From GCA-2732805 sp964516605 (GTDB lineage: Bacteria > Pseudomonadota > Gammaproteobacteria > Coxiellales > Coxiellaceae), in the NCBI GenBank assembly GCA_964516605.1, contig CAZFAA010000055.1:1-13266 (forward strand): a stretch of 13,266 nucleotides of DNA, read 5' to 3'. Below the pieces are notes generated by a model. The model made no database searches, had not been told where the DNA came from, and saw only the letters and a program-made list of their open reading frames with translations. The position numbers and the translations under genes were made by a program. Shown piece after piece: positions 13,154 to 13,266 of this stretch. Within the stretch, counting starts at the first letter, position 1, and each line of letters starts with the position of its first letter.

Positions 13154-13266
13154 CAAGATAATACACGAATGATCGCATCAGCCATGCCTGCCGTCGTAAC
13201 GCTCACCTCTCACGTCATCGCAATTTCTTTAGTACGCTGGCCCTGTGCTATATCCTATTAAAAAGC
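13150..13266 (-). pseudogene. Possible decayed 3' end of an isocitrate/isopropylmalate dehydrogenase-like gene
   Basis: Reading the minus strand into the window, the frame gives QGQRTKEIAMT, a TGA at 13210-13212, then EVSVTTAGMADAIIRVLSC and a TAA overlapping the stop of the preceding plus-strand gene. The ending VTTAGMADAII resembles the C-terminal helix of decarboxylating dehydrogenases such as LeuB or NAD-dependent isocitrate dehydrogenase. Further upstream the frame meets stops near the window edge, while another frame reads GYSTGPAY. This pattern suggests a degraded gene, but only 117 nt are visible and the match is short. Otherwise 13154-13266 holds nothing recognisable. Confidence 0.25.

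Overview
The window looks like chromosomal DNA of a gammaproteobacterium with moderate to low GC. The divergent smr / prmB-aroC arrangement and the family content fit that group. A Legionellales-type lineage (host-associated relatives of Legionella and Coxiella) is my inference, based on a DUF2608-like HAD protein inside a housekeeping operon, a BdbC-type DsbB, and a long effector-like protein of unknown family. No taxonomic marker gene is present, so this stays tentative.

Layout. (1) 2-2359, plus strand: a tight four-gene operon encoding a 5'-truncated ETHE1-type persulfide dioxygenase, a membrane-anchored DsbA-like thioredoxin-fold protein, a BdbC/DsbB-type quinone-linked disulfide oxidoreductase and a 2-oxoglutarate/Fe(II) oxygenase. 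(2) 2416-7671, minus strand: a five-gene operon transcribed prmB, aroC, asd, HAD-like gene, coaBC. It covers ribosomal protein L3 methylation, chorismate synthesis, aspartate-family amino acids and coenzyme A synthesis, and the HAD-like gene interrupts it as an odd, AT-rich insert. (3) 7717-8268, plus strand: an Smr-domain nuclease-like gene, divergent from prmB across 45 bp that hold a dyad. (4) 8269-10248: an accessory patch. It holds a broken small ORF, a beta-barrel outer-membrane protein gene, another small ORF, a conserved 94-residue hypothetical protein, and two identical 137-bp direct repeats, each carrying a bidirectional terminator. (5) 10430-11746: a PAP2/AUR1-like membrane phosphatase or phosphotransferase, convergent with a secreted ComEA-type DNA-binding protein. 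(6) 11936-13153: a large protein of unrecognised family whose central part resembles CE-clan cysteine proteases with the catalytic residues changed. It is followed by what may be the decayed 3' end of a dehydrogenase gene on the minus strand.

The first operon joins sulfur oxidation to periplasmic disulfide formation: the DsbA-like protein would oxidise substrates and the BdbC-like protein would re-oxidise it through the quinone pool. The second operon is housekeeping metabolism. The most unusual points are the 1,326-bp repeat-plus-porin cassette, the possible two-lobed HAD protein whose C-terminus is read from out-of-frame coaBC DNA, and the candidate CE-fold pseudo-protease.
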